Shown in pieces: positions 34,288 to 42,741 of a stretch of 64,000 bases of DNA. Where the stretch lies: assembly GCA_035455745.1 (NCBI GenBank), contig DATIEP010000037.1, positions 1 to 64,000 of the forward strand, written 5' to 3'. Under the pieces are notes generated by a model, which did not search any database, was not told the DNA's origin, and saw only the letters and a list, made by a program, of their open reading frames with translations. Position 1 is the first letter of the stretch. Every line of letters begins with the position of its first letter. The position numbers and the translations under genes were made by a program. This DNA is from JADGGM01 sp027307005. Its GTDB lineage: Bacteria; Gemmatimonadota; Gemmatimonadetes; Gemmatimonadales; Gemmatimonadaceae.

Positions 34288-35997
34288 ATGCCGTTGTCGT
34301 TCGCTCGGCGACACTCCGGAGTCGACCGCCAGCCAGCCGTGTGGCGCTCGCGCGCATCGCTGCTCGTCGCGCTGCTCGGCCTCACCTTCGTTCTGGCCGC
34401 GGTGCTCGCGTACGAGGCGCACGATGCCGCGCGATCGCACCGCGTGACCGCGGAGCGCGCGCTCCGGGATTACGCGACCTTCGCCGCATGGGAGCTGCTC
34501 GCCAACGCCACCGACACGGTGGGCCCAACGCTGTCCGCGGCGTTGGCGCCCGTCACGTCGGGCGTCGCCGCGACGCCGTATGAGGCGCTTCCGGGCCCCG
34601 CAGTGCTCGCCGCTTCGGGCGGCGCCGCGCTCCGCTGCGCGAATCAGCGAGATGACGCCTCACGCTGGTACTTCCGTCTCGATTTCCGCGACGGCTCATT
34701 CGCGACCGTCGGCGCGACGCCACCCGCAGAGGAACGCTCGTTGGTCCGTGCGACGGTCGACCAACAGGCGCGCACCGTCTACCGCCCCGACTGGTCGTAT
34801 GCGACGCTGCTCGTGGGACGGGGCTCCGCCGAGCGCGCCGTCGCGTACGCGGTGAAGTACGCGGTGCACGGTGCGCCGATCGCGGCTTTCGGATTCTCCA
34901 CCTGCGCCGATGCGCTGGGCGCTCCGGTGTTCGCGGGCGTGATGAGCCGGCACCCGCTGCTGCCGCGAACGCTGGCGATGCACGAGCCCAACGACTCGCT
35001 GGTGTCGGTCACCGTGCTCGGCCCGACGGGCGACACGATCTGGGGCTCGGGGCGGCGCAGCCTCACGCCGTTCACGGCCGACGCCTCACAAGAGACGTTC
35101 GGCGGCCTCACGGCGCGCGCCACGCTGCGGCCGCTGGCCGTCGAACGGCTAGCGTTAGGCGCGATCCCGCAGTCCAAGGTGTCGCTCCTCCTCGGGCTCC
35201 TCGCCCTCACGGCCGGGATGATGGTGTTGGCGGTGCTCCAGCTCCGCCGCGAGCAGGAGCTCGCGCGGCTCCGCTCCGATTTCATCTCGAGCGTCTCCCA
35301 CGAGCTGCGCACGCCGCTCGCCCAGATCCTGCTCTTCGCCGAAACGCTCCGGTTGGGCCGGGTGCGGAGCGCGGCCGAGCGCACGAGCGCCACCGACGTC
35401 ATCGTGCAGGAAGCGCGGCGCCTCATGCAGCTCGTCGAGAACGTGCTGCTGTTTTCGCGCAGCGAGCGTCGCATGACGCGGCTGCGCCCCGAGCCAACGG
35501 CGCTCGCCCCGTGCGTCCGGGAAACCGTGGAAACCTGGCGCCCGCTCGCCGTGGCGGCCGACGTCACGCTCTGCACCCGCCTCGATGAGCACGCCGTGGC
35601 GCTGGTCGACCGCAGCGCGGTGCGCCAGATGCTCCTCAACCTCCTCGACAACGCCATCAAGTACGGACCCGCGGGCCAGACGGTCACCATTACCGTCGAC
35701 CGGCAGGGCAGTCGCGCGCGGCTCATGGTGCACGACCAGGGGCCCGGCGTTCCGTTAGGCGAGCGGGATCGCGTCTGGCAGCCGTTCCAGCGCCTCGAGC
35801 GCGACGTCCAGTCCGCGGCCGCCGGGAGCGGCATCGGCCTCTACGTGGTGCGCGAGCTCGCCGCGATGCAGAACGGCGACGTGTGGATCGAAGACGCCGC
35901 GCCCGGCGGCGCATGCTTCGGCGTCGCGTTCCCGCTCGTCGACGCGCCCCCACGCCTCACGCCAAGCGACGAGGCTGTCGCCGCGGCTCGCCCATGA
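34288..35997 (+). CDS. membrane sensor histidine kinase
   Basis: The 569-residue protein has a first membrane helix near residues 26-45 (LLVALLGLTFVLAAVLAYEA). A periplasmic domain of about 250 residues has two cysteines, in ALRCANQ and FSTCADALG. A second helix lies near 295-315. Then come HisKA, with the histidine near 338 in SSVSHELRTPLAQ, and HATPase with LLNLLDNAIKYGP and GSGIGLYVVRELA. No HAMP domain is evident. I use the ATG at 34288, preceded by GAGG at a good distance. It overlaps the OmpR-type regulator as ATGA, so they form a classic two-component pair. Confidence 0.9.
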   Translation: MPLSFARRHSGVDRQPAVWRSRASLLVALLGLTFVLAAVLAYEAHDAARSHRVTAERALRDYATFAAWELLANATDTVGPTLSAALAPVTSGVAATPYEALPGPAVLAASGGAALRCANQRDDASRWYFRLDFRDGSFATVGATPPAEERSLVRATVDQQARTVYRPDWSYATLLVGRGSAERAVAYAVKYAVHGAPIAAFGFSTCADALGAPVFAGVMSRHPLLPRTLAMHEPNDSLVSVTVLGPTGDTIWGSGRRSLTPFTADASQETFGGLTARATLRPLAVERLALGAIPQSKVSLLLGLLALTAGMMVLAVLQLRREQELARLRSDFISSVSHELRTPLAQILLFAETLRLGRVRSAAERTSATDVIVQEARRLMQLVENVLLFSRSERRMTRLRPEPTALAPCVRETVETWRPLAVAADVTLCTRLDEHAVALVDRSAVRQMLLNLLDNAIKYGPAGQTVTITVDRQGSRARLMVHDQGPGVPLGERDRVWQPFQRLERDVQSAAAGSGIGLYVVRELAAMQNGDVWIEDAAPGGACFGVAFPLVDAPPRLTPSDEAVAAARP

Positions 35998-36689
35998 CGC
36001 GCATTCTCGTGATCGAGGACAATCGCAACCTCGCGATGGGGCTGCGCAACAATCTCGAGATCGAAGGCTACCAGGTGGAGCTGGCGGGCGATGGCAACGC
36101 GGGCCTCGAGCGCGCGCGCGCCGGCGCGCCGGACGTGATCATCCTCGACCTCATGCTGCCCGGCCTCGATGGCTATCGCGTCCTGCGCGCCCTGCGCGCC
36201 GACGGCTGCGAGACGCCGGTGCTCATTCTCAGCGCCCGCGGCGAAGAAACGGACAAGGTGCTGGGCTTTCGGTTAGGCGCGGACGACTACGTCACCAAGC
36301 CGTTCGGGCTGCTGGAGCTCCTGGCGCGCGTCGATGCGCTGCTGCGCCGCGCGGCGAACGGCGCCCGCGCGGCCCGCGGCGCGCTCGCGCCCCGCGAGCA
36401 GCTCGGGGACATCGAGATCGACACCACCACACGCACCGTGTATCGCGCCGGCGAGCCGGTCCCGCTCCGCCCCAAGGAATTCGAGCTGCTCGTCGCGCTG
36501 CTGCGCCGCCGCGGACGGCTCGCGTCGCGCGATGAGCTGCTGCAGGATGTCTGGGGCTACGCCTCGGAAGTCGTGAGCCGGACGGTGGACACGCACATCG
36601 CCGAGCTGCGCCGCAAGCTGGAGCGCAATCCGGCCGCGCCGGACTTCATCCTCACGGTCCGGAAAGCGGGCTACCGCATCCGCACCTGA
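35994..36689 (+). CDS. OmpR/PhoB-family response regulator
   Basis: The 231-residue protein has a receiver domain (ILVIEDNRNLAM, acceptor aspartate in VIILDLMLPGLDG, lysine in DDYVTKPFGLLE) and a winged-helix output domain from about residue 130 (LRPKEFELLVALLRRRGRLASRDELL, then VVSRTVDTHIAELRRKLE and VRKAGYRIRT). It is the cognate regulator of the kinase in whose stop codon it starts. Likely targets are nearby or autoregulatory; no operator repeat is obvious upstream. Confidence 0.93.
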   Translation: MTRILVIEDNRNLAMGLRNNLEIEGYQVELAGDGNAGLERARAGAPDVIILDLMLPGLDGYRVLRALRADGCETPVLILSARGEETDKVLGFRLGADDYVTKPFGLLELLARVDALLRRAANGARAARGALAPREQLGDIEIDTTTRTVYRAGEPVPLRPKEFELLVALLRRRGRLASRDELLQDVWGYASEVVSRTVDTHIAELRRKLERNPAAPDFILTVRKAGYRIRT

Positions 36690-36708
36690 TCGCCTAACGG
36701 AATCCTGC

Positions 36709-37563
36709 TCAACCCGCCAGCGCCGCCGGCTCGGCCGCGTCGACGAGCGAGCGACCCTGGTAGCTCTCCGGAACGGGCACACCGAGCGCGCTGAGCACGG
36801 TCGGCGGCACGTCGAGTAGCTGCGCCCCATCGCGCAGCGAGCCGCCCGACACGCCGCCCCCGGCAAGAACGATCGGTATGGTCCTGTCTAACGGATGCGG
36901 GCTGTCGTGATCCGTCGGCACCTGACCGCCGCCGCCGTGATCCGCGACCGCGATCAGCAGGGTCTCGCTCGACGGGCGCAGATCGATGCGCTCGACGAGC
37001 TGGCCGAGCGACGCATCCAACGCGTGGGCCGCCCGTTCGTACGCATCGGACATCCACCCGTGGTCGTGCCCCGCGTCATCGCAATCCGGCCAGTGCATGA
37101 GGATGAGTCCGCGGTCCTGCGCCGACAGCGCATGCGTCGCGCAGGCGAGCACGTCGCTCGCGCAGGTGCCGTGAAACGTCGCCGAGCCGACACCCAGCCA
37201 GCGCGCGATGCGCCGCGCGATGCCGCGCATCAGCCACGGCACACGACACATGAACGCGGACGACGGATACCCGGCCTCGCCCAACACGCGCGGCAGAGGA
37301 TGCATCCGCCCGCGGCTGCGCGGTAGATGAAAGCGCATGCTCTGCACCCCGTGCGTGTCCGGCGCCACTCCCGTTAGGAGCGACGCCATGCATGCCGCCG
37401 TGACGCTCGGCGCGACGGTCGTCCCGCGCAGCGTCGACGCGCCGCGCGCGGCAAGCCGCGCCACGTTGGACAGCCGCAACGCCTCGATCGCATCCGGACG
37501 CAATCCATCCAACACCACCACCACCAGCCGGTGGACGGAATGCGCGATCGTCAGATCCGGCAT
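36709..37563 (-). CDS. alkaline phosphatase superfamily / type I phosphodiesterase-like protein
   Basis: The 284-residue protein has the metal-binding pattern of nucleotide pyrophosphatase and phosphodiesterase enzymes: VVVVLDGLRPDAIEAL at the start, a threonine nucleophile candidate in VAPSVTAACMASLLTG, HWPDCDDAGHDHGWMSDAY, and AVADHGGGG near residue 210. No signal peptide is seen, so it may be cytoplasmic or may use an unusual export route. It converges on the preceding regulator gene, which ends 19 bases away. Substrate is unknown. At about 280 residues it is short for the family. Confidence 0.75.
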   Translation of the reverse strand: MPDLTIAHSVHRLVVVVLDGLRPDAIEALRLSNVARLAARGASTLRGTTVAPSVTAACMASLLTGVAPDTHGVQSMRFHLPRSRGRMHPLPRVLGEAGYPSSAFMCRVPWLMRGIARRIARWLGVGSATFHGTCASDVLACATHALSAQDRGLILMHWPDCDDAGHDHGWMSDAYERAAHALDASLGQLVERIDLRPSSETLLIAVADHGGGGQVPTDHDSPHPLDRTIPIVLAGGGVSGGSLRDGAQLLDVPPTVLSALGVPVPESYQGRSLVDAAEPAALAG

Positions 37564-37867
37564 GGCCGGCGGTCATCGCCTAACACGAGGCCGCCTGGGC
37601 CGCCTGCCATCCGGCGCGACACATACCGGTCATCGAGCATCGATGCCCGGGACGAGCATTTGCGGCTGCGAAATCTCGGCGTCACGACATGAGTGAAGGC
37701 AGGAGGCATGCCCGCGACCGCCGCCACTGTGTGAATTTCGCCCCGGCCGCACGGGTCGTATGTCGAACGGCGGCAGTCTGGCGGCCTGTGCCACCGAACG
37801 CGCCGCGCTCGCGCGGGCCGCGCGGATCGCTAGATTCTCACGATCCGCCAGATCCCCGTCGCCAATC
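37564..37867. other. 304-base region without a supported gene
   Basis: This stretch lies between the divergent phosphodiesterase-like gene and the FAD monooxygenase. Open frames here are short or run into the neighbours and have no recognisable product. It contains a GCCTAAC copy near 37577 and a TAGATT hexamer at 37831-37836, about 32 bases before the GTG at 37868, which could be a -10 element. I see no hairpin with a T-run and no larger repeat. Confidence 0.5.
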
Positions 37868-39172
37868 GTGTCCACCATTCAAGACCGCTACTGTATCATC
37901 GGCGCCGGCCCATCCGGCCTCGCAACCGCGCACGAATTCAAGCGCGCCGGCATCGCGTTCGATGTGTTCGAACGCCACGGCGACGTCGGCGGCATCTGGG
38001 ACATGGAAAATCCCGGCACGCCGATGTACGACAGCGCGCACTTCATCTCCTCACGCACGCAGTCGGCGTTCGACGATTTCCCGATGCCCAACGAGTACGC
38101 GGATTATCCGTCGCGCGCCCGCATCCTCGAGTACCTGCGCGCATATGCGGAGCACGATGGCATTCGCGCACACATCTCGTTCAATACCGCGGTGAAACGC
38201 GCGTCGCCCATCGACGGCGGGTGGGATATCGAACTTGCGTCAGGCGAGCATCGCCAATACCGCGGCGTCGTGTGCGCGGTCGGCAACAACTGGCACCCCG
38301 TCGAAGCAACGTATCCCGGACACTTCGATGGCGAGATGTACCACTCGAGCAGCTACAAGTACGCCGCCTCGCTCGCCGGCAAGCGCGTTCTGATCGTCGG
38401 CGGTGGCAATTCCGGCTGCGACATCGCGTGCGATGCAGCGCCAATCGCCCGCGAAACGCTCATCAGCTTTCGCCGCGGCTATCACTTTCTGCCCAAGCAT
38501 CTGTTCGGCGTGCCCACCGATGCGTTCTTCCGCAGCGGACCGCATCTGCCGGCCTGGCTGGCGCAACCGCTGCTCACGCTGCTCCTCCGCGTGCTCGTCG
38601 GCGACCTGCGCCGCTACACGCTGCCCAAGCCCGACCACAAGGTCCTCGAGAGCCATCCGATCGTGAACTCGCAGCTCCTGCATTATCTCTCGCACGGTGA
38701 CGTCCGCGCGGTACCGGACGTGCGCGAGCTCGACGGCAACCGCGTCACGTTCGTCGACGGATCATCCGCCGACGTCGATGTCATCATCTTCGCCACGGGA
38801 TTTCGGTCGGCGATTCCGTGCCTCGACGCCGACGTGTTCTCGCCCGAGCGCGGCGGACGCCAGTTGTACCTGAACGTGTTTCCCGAGCAGCCCGCACTCT
38901 ACGTGATCGGCCTCTTCGAGACCGATGGCTCGCTCTTCCCGGTGGTGAGCAAGCAGGCGGCGCTGGTCGCATCGTTCATCGTCGCCCACCGGAACGGATC
39001 CGAACGCGCAGCGTGGTTCGATCGTCAACGCAGCGGCCCGCGGCCGGACGTGAGCGGCGGCATCAAGTATCTCTCGTCGCAACGCCACGCCTTCTACGTC
39101 CAGTACGACGAGTACGTGCATCGTCTGGAGAAATTGCTGAAGCGGATGGCGCCCGAACGCGGCGCGGCCTGA
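37868..39172 (+). CDS. flavin-containing monooxygenase (FMO-like)
   Basis: The 434-residue protein has an FAD-binding Rossmann start (YCIIGAGPSGLATAHEF), the FMO-type ERHGDVGGIWDMENPGTPMYDS segment, and a second, NADPH-binding Rossmann motif VLIVGGGNSGCDIACDA near residue 175. The ATGF motif IIFATGFRSAIPCLD follows near 310. It would oxygenate a nitrogen, sulfur or carbonyl substrate. I chose the GTG at 37868, because the longer ATG frame adds a serine/arginine-rich stretch unlike the family. Its 3-prime end overlaps the convergent iron permease gene by 110 bases. Confidence 0.83.
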   Translation: MSTIQDRYCIIGAGPSGLATAHEFKRAGIAFDVFERHGDVGGIWDMENPGTPMYDSAHFISSRTQSAFDDFPMPNEYADYPSRARILEYLRAYAEHDGIRAHISFNTAVKRASPIDGGWDIELASGEHRQYRGVVCAVGNNWHPVEATYPGHFDGEMYHSSSYKYAASLAGKRVLIVGGGNSGCDIACDAAPIARETLISFRRGYHFLPKHLFGVPTDAFFRSGPHLPAWLAQPLLTLLLRVLVGDLRRYTLPKPDHKVLESHPIVNSQLLHYLSHGDVRAVPDVRELDGNRVTFVDGSSADVDVIIFATGFRSAIPCLDADVFSPERGGRQLYLNVFPEQPALYVIGLFETDGSLFPVVSKQAALVASFIVAHRNGSERAAWFDRQRSGPRPDVSGGIKYLSSQRHAFYVQYDEYVHRLEKLLKRMAPERGAA

Positions 39173-40904
39173 ACGTCACGATCAGCGCCGCCGCTAGCAG
39201 CACCACCAACAGCGCCTGCAGCCCCAGACTCTCGGCCGTCGGATAGATGCCTAACGCGTCGATCCTCGGGATCCCGCGCACGAGCGTGACCGGAACGGCG
39301 CTCACTTCCTGGAGCTCCGCCACGCCGCGTCCCGCGAACACGAACGCCATGGCGTAGAGCAGCCCGCTCGTCAGGGTGAAGAACGGCCGCAGCGGAAGCT
39401 TCACGCCGTATCGATGGAACACGGTGAAGATCGCGACGAGCACCACCGCGCCGGCCGCGATTCCTAACGCAATCGCGCCAGCCGGCCTGCCGGCCTCGCC
39501 GAGCAGCGCCTGAAAGAACAACGCCGTCTCGGCGCCCTCGCGATAGACGGCAAGGAACGCCACGAACGCCAGCGCCGTCGCGCCGCCGGATGCGAGCGCC
39601 GCGGTGACTTTCTCCCGGATGAACCGCTGCCAGTGCGCCGCTTCCACCTTCGAGATGAGCCAATAGCTCACCCAGAAGAGCACGACCATCGCCACCAGCA
39701 TGCTCACGCCTTCGATGAGATCCTGGCTTGCCGGAACGGCCGCCAGCACCGTCTCGAGAGCCACGGCCGTGGCCGCACTCGCCGCAACCCCCGCGCCGGC
39801 GCCTAACCACACGCTGCGCAGCTGCTCGCGGTGCCCGGTCTTGATCAGGAACGCGACGATCGCGCCGATCACGAGAATCGCCTCGAATCCTTCGCGCACG
39901 ATGATCACGAACGATTGGACGAAGCCCTCCCACGCACCGGACGCCCGGCTGCCCAACGCGACGACCGACGGAAGCGTCGCCACGATCGCGTCGCGCGCGC
40001 GCGCGGCTCGAGCCACGTCGCCGGCCGCGATGTGCGCCCGGAACTCGGCGAAGCGGCGCTCCATGGCCGACACGGCGCCGGCACGCTTCGCGCGCGCTGC
40101 CGCCTCGAGAGGTTCGAATGCGAGATACGCATCCACGGCGCGCGCACGCGCCTCCCCGACATCGCCCGCGCGAGCCGCCGCCAGGGACGAGTCGAGCGAC
40201 GCGGCCACCACGGTCACGACAGGAACTGCGCAGCTCGGGCACCGGGGAGGCACGCCCTGCAGCGACTGCACGTACCCGATCACGTTCCACCGCTGCTGCG
40301 ACGTCAGCGTCCCGCCCCACGCCGGCATCGCCGTGCCCGACACGCCAGCCGAGATGATTCGATAGAGCATCTCGGCGGACACGCCCCGCATCGCGATCGA
40401 ATCGCCGATCGCCGGCGGCGGCGGCCGCATCCCGGCGGCAGCGGGCCCATCGCCTAACCCGCGGTCGCCATGGCAGGATGCGCAGCGCGCCGCGTACACG
40501 GCGCGCCCCTCCGCCGGGTTCAGCGGCCCCGCCGGCAGGTCGAGCGACGCGGCCCCGCCTAACGCAAGAACGAACTGTCGATGGAGTGCCGCGAGCCGCG
40601 CCGGCGGCACCGTGTCGCGCACCGCCGCCGTCAGCGAATCGAGCCGCGCGCGAATCGCCGCCGCGTTGCTCCCGCTCAGCTGGGCCGCTGTCGCCCGCGC
40701 ATCCACCAGAAAGTCGACCGTTTCCTGATACTCATCGGCGGCGCTCAACCGTCCGTGCACGTCGACGCCCTTCGCATACTCCTCGACGGCCACCGCAACG
40801 ATGTTGCCGAGACGCTTTGCCGGACTCTCTTGCGCCTTCGCAGGTACCGCGAGCGCACCCACCGCCCATGCGGTCAAGCAGACTGAACGGAAACGAAATC
40901 GCAT
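39063..40904 (-). CDS. cytochrome c-FTR1 fusion iron permease
   Basis: The 613-residue protein has a signal peptide (cleavage near AKAQ) and a c-type cytochrome domain with heme motif CASCHGDRGLGDG near residue 138 and a methionine ligand in GTAMPAWGG. A helical periplasmic linker contains a CPSC pair. The FTR1 permease follows from about residue 330, with both REGxE iron motifs: REGFEAILVIGAI and REGAETALFFQ. FTR1 proteins move Fe3+ after oxidation of Fe2+; a fused cytochrome could take the electron. Its last 36 codons overlap the FMO gene on the other strand. A dyad just upstream may be an operator. Confidence 0.88.
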   Translation of the reverse strand: MRFRFRSVCLTAWAVGALAVPAKAQESPAKRLGNIVAVAVEEYAKGVDVHGRLSAADEYQETVDFLVDARATAAQLSGSNAAAIRARLDSLTAAVRDTVPPARLAALHRQFVLALGGAASLDLPAGPLNPAEGRAVYAARCASCHGDRGLGDGPAAAGMRPPPPAIGDSIAMRGVSAEMLYRIISAGVSGTAMPAWGGTLTSQQRWNVIGYVQSLQGVPPRCPSCAVPVVTVVAASLDSSLAAARAGDVGEARARAVDAYLAFEPLEAAARAKRAGAVSAMERRFAEFRAHIAAGDVARAARARDAIVATLPSVVALGSRASGAWEGFVQSFVIIVREGFEAILVIGAIVAFLIKTGHREQLRSVWLGAGAGVAASAATAVALETVLAAVPASQDLIEGVSMLVAMVVLFWVSYWLISKVEAAHWQRFIREKVTAALASGGATALAFVAFLAVYREGAETALFFQALLGEAGRPAGAIALGIAAGAVVLVAIFTVFHRYGVKLPLRPFFTLTSGLLYAMAFVFAGRGVAELQEVSAVPVTLVRGIPRIDALGIYPTAESLGLQALLVVLLAAALIVTFRPRRVRAPSASAISPDDARTRRTGRRRRGVATRDT

Positions 40905-40907
40905 TTA

Positions 40908-40922
40908 CGATAGAATTTATCG
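40908..40922. promoter_or_regulatory. AT-rich dyad CGATA-N5-TATCG at the iron permease promoter
   Basis: CGATAGAATTTATCG is a 15-base inverted repeat three bases upstream of the start codon at 40904, within the most AT-rich stretch of the neighbourhood. On the minus strand it contains TAAATT, a plausible -10. Position over the promoter of an iron gene suggests an operator for a Fur-like or other metal regulator. It loosely resembles GATA-rich Fur half-sites, but the match is not enough to name the protein. Confidence 0.45.
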
Positions 40923-40965
40923 GATTTACCTGTGCGGCACCACTCTCTCGGTGCGCCGTCGCGGC

Positions 40966-41385
40966 CTAGCCGGCCTGCTGGGTCTCTCCCTCCGGCGTCG
41001 TCTGAGGACCCTCGAGCACCACCACCGCACCCGCGGTCATTTGACTGTGCGACAGCGTCAGCCACACTCGGCTCACGCGCAGCTCCACGCAGCGGATTTC
41101 GGCGGCGCCGTGCAGCACGAGCGACGGCAGACCACCGTCGACAGAGACGACCTCCATCTCACGCCACCCAATCCCGCGCGCGCCCGGCGATCCCGAGAGC
41201 GCTTTGTACGCCGCCTCCTTGGCTGCGATCCGCGCGGCCAGATGCACGTACGGCTCCTGCCGGCCCATCGCGTAGCTGACCTCGCCGGCCGTGAACAGCC
41301 GCTCGAGCGCGCGCGCCTCTTTGGACGCAATCAGCCGCTTCACACGCGCCACGTCCACCAGATCGAGCCCGACGCCTACGATCAC
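40966..41385 (-). CDS. acpS: holo-[acyl-carrier-protein] synthase
   Basis: AcpS attaches the 4-phosphopantetheine arm of CoA to acyl carrier protein. The 139-residue product has the two family motifs: IVGVGLDLVDVARV at the start with the metal-binding aspartate, and ARIAAKEAAYKAL with the catalytic glutamate and lysine. The end VWLTLSHSQMTAGAVVVLE matches the last strand. I start at the GTG at 41385, preceded by GGAGG; longer frames add an unlike arginine-rich tail. It is the last gene of a block running from the DMT exporter. Confidence 0.93.
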   Translation of the reverse strand: MIVGVGLDLVDVARVKRLIASKEARALERLFTAGEVSYAMGRQEPYVHLAARIAAKEAAYKALSGSPGARGIGWREMEVVSVDGGLPSLVLHGAAEIRCVELRVSRVWLTLSHSQMTAGAVVVLEGPQTTPEGETQQAG

Positions 41386-42146
41386 ACATCCTCCCGTGGG
41401 GCGCGCCGGAGCCAGCGTCGCCGGCGTCCCCGCCGTCCTGGGGCATCGGCAGCCAGCACGCGCACGAGTGACAACCACACGTCGTCCGCCATCTCGAACA
41501 CCAGCTGCAGCGCCTTCGCCCACCGACGCCACCCCGCATACCGCTCGCCATCATCGCTCGACGCCAGTCCATCCTGCGCGCGCTCGAGCGCGCCTAACGC
41601 ATTGACCAGCGGCTCGGCCGCCTCCGTCAGCTCGGCGTCCAGCGCGCGCCGCTCCGGCGGTTCCGACGGATGCCGCTCGGCGGCCAGCTCGTGGATCCGC
41701 TGCAACATCGCGGCGCGGAGCGAGGGCGCATCGAACGCCGCGCGCGCGCGATCGGGACTCGCGGCCGACTCGGCTTCGCGGCGCGCCGCGAGCAGCGGCC
41801 CGAAGTATCGATCGTGGTCGGCGCCCGGCGACGCTCGCGGCGAGCCGAGTGCGCGCAGCGATCGCGTGAGCTCGGGCACGGCCATCGCGCGCCGGTCGAG
41901 ACCGGCGGCGAGCGCGGCCAGCCCCGGCGATCCGCCTAACGTGATCAAGTCGCCGCGGGTCAGGAACAGCTCGAGCGTGCCCACCGCATAGCGTGAGCCG
42001 TCGAGGCGATCGTACGGCAGACGCACCGCGCCGCCGGACCGCTCGAGGCGAAGCGCCTCATCGTCGAGCGTCGCCACGGCGTCGCCGGCCACATCGGTGC
42101 CGCGCAGCAGGCCGCTCACCGTCACCGTCACCGCGCCCTCGCCCAC
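41382..42146 (-). CDS. hypothetical protein, 254 residues
   Basis: I do not recognise this family. The first 85 residues look beta-rich (VTVTVSGLLRGTD, ALRLERSGGAVRLPYDRL, LELFLTRGDLITLGG) and could form a small domain like those that bind lipids or regulate kinases. The rest is helical, alanine-rich and acidic, with a conserved-looking WRRWAKALQLVFEMADDVWLSL near the end. No signal peptide or membrane helix is present. It starts with GTG one base after the CYTH gene and overlaps acpS as GTGA, so it is part of that operon. Confidence 0.7.
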   Translation of the reverse strand: MGEGAVTVTVSGLLRGTDVAGDAVATLDDEALRLERSGGAVRLPYDRLDGSRYAVGTLELFLTRGDLITLGGSPGLAALAAGLDRRAMAVPELTRSLRALGSPRASPGADHDRYFGPLLAARREAESAASPDRARAAFDAPSLRAAMLQRIHELAAERHPSEPPERRALDAELTEAAEPLVNALGALERAQDGLASSDDGERYAGWRRWAKALQLVFEMADDVWLSLVRVLAADAPGRRGRRRRWLRRAPREDV

Positions 42147-42147
42147 G

Positions 42148-42741
42148 TCAGGCGTCCTCGAGCGCGTAGCGCGCGCGACCGGCCAGCTCGTCGTCGCACA
42201 ACGCCGGCTGTTGACCCGTCCGCTGCTGCCACCGCGTCACGAATTGCGGCAGCCGGTCGGTGCAGAACGCCGACCGCTCGATGCCTAACGTAGCAATCGC
42301 GTGCTCGATGCCGGCCGGCGCGCCTTCCACTTCCACCAGGTCGTCCATCCGCGGGTAGCGCTCGAACCGCACGGCCGTGCCCTCCAGATCGTACTGCGCG
42401 ATCTCCCGGTCGATCGCGCGCGTGACTTCGTAGCCCAACCGGGCGAGCATCGTGGCCAGAACGTCCGGAGCGTCTGCCGTACACTGCAGCTCGTCGCGCA
42501 CCTTGTAGCCGCCTTCGTAGCCCGTCGGTCCCTTCCAGCCCAGTTCCGCGCGGGCGCCCGACGCATCGCGGTACACGCGCAGCCGCAGCACTTCGTCGCG
42601 GCGCGCGAGATCGCGGCGCGGCGTATCGTAGCGCCGGTCCTCGAGGCGCCCGGCGAACGTGAGCACCGCGCCGGCCCGCGTTAGGCGCACAGCGCGGCGC
42701 GCCCAGTCGTCGAGCACCGCTTTCAGCTCTACCTCACGCAT
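42148..42741 (-). CDS. CYTH-domain protein (class IV adenylyl cyclase or triphosphatase-like)
   Basis: The 197-residue protein carries the CYTH hallmark ExExK at the very start (MREVELKAV). The alternating charged strands of the triphosphate tunnel follow: LRLRVYRDASGARAELGWKGP, YKVRDELQC, RFERYPRMDDLVEVEG and a C-terminal helix. CYTH proteins are class IV adenylyl cyclases, thiamine triphosphatases or inorganic triphosphatases; motifs do not settle which. I start at the ATG at 42741, which overlaps the HAD gene by 8 bases and keeps the ExExK at residues 3-7. Confidence 0.83.
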   Translation of the reverse strand: MREVELKAVLDDWARRAVRLTRAGAVLTFAGRLEDRRYDTPRRDLARRDEVLRLRVYRDASGARAELGWKGPTGYEGGYKVRDELQCTADAPDVLATMLARLGYEVTRAIDREIAQYDLEGTAVRFERYPRMDDLVEVEGAPAGIEHAIATLGIERSAFCTDRLPQFVTRWQQRTGQQPALCDDELAGRARYALEDA

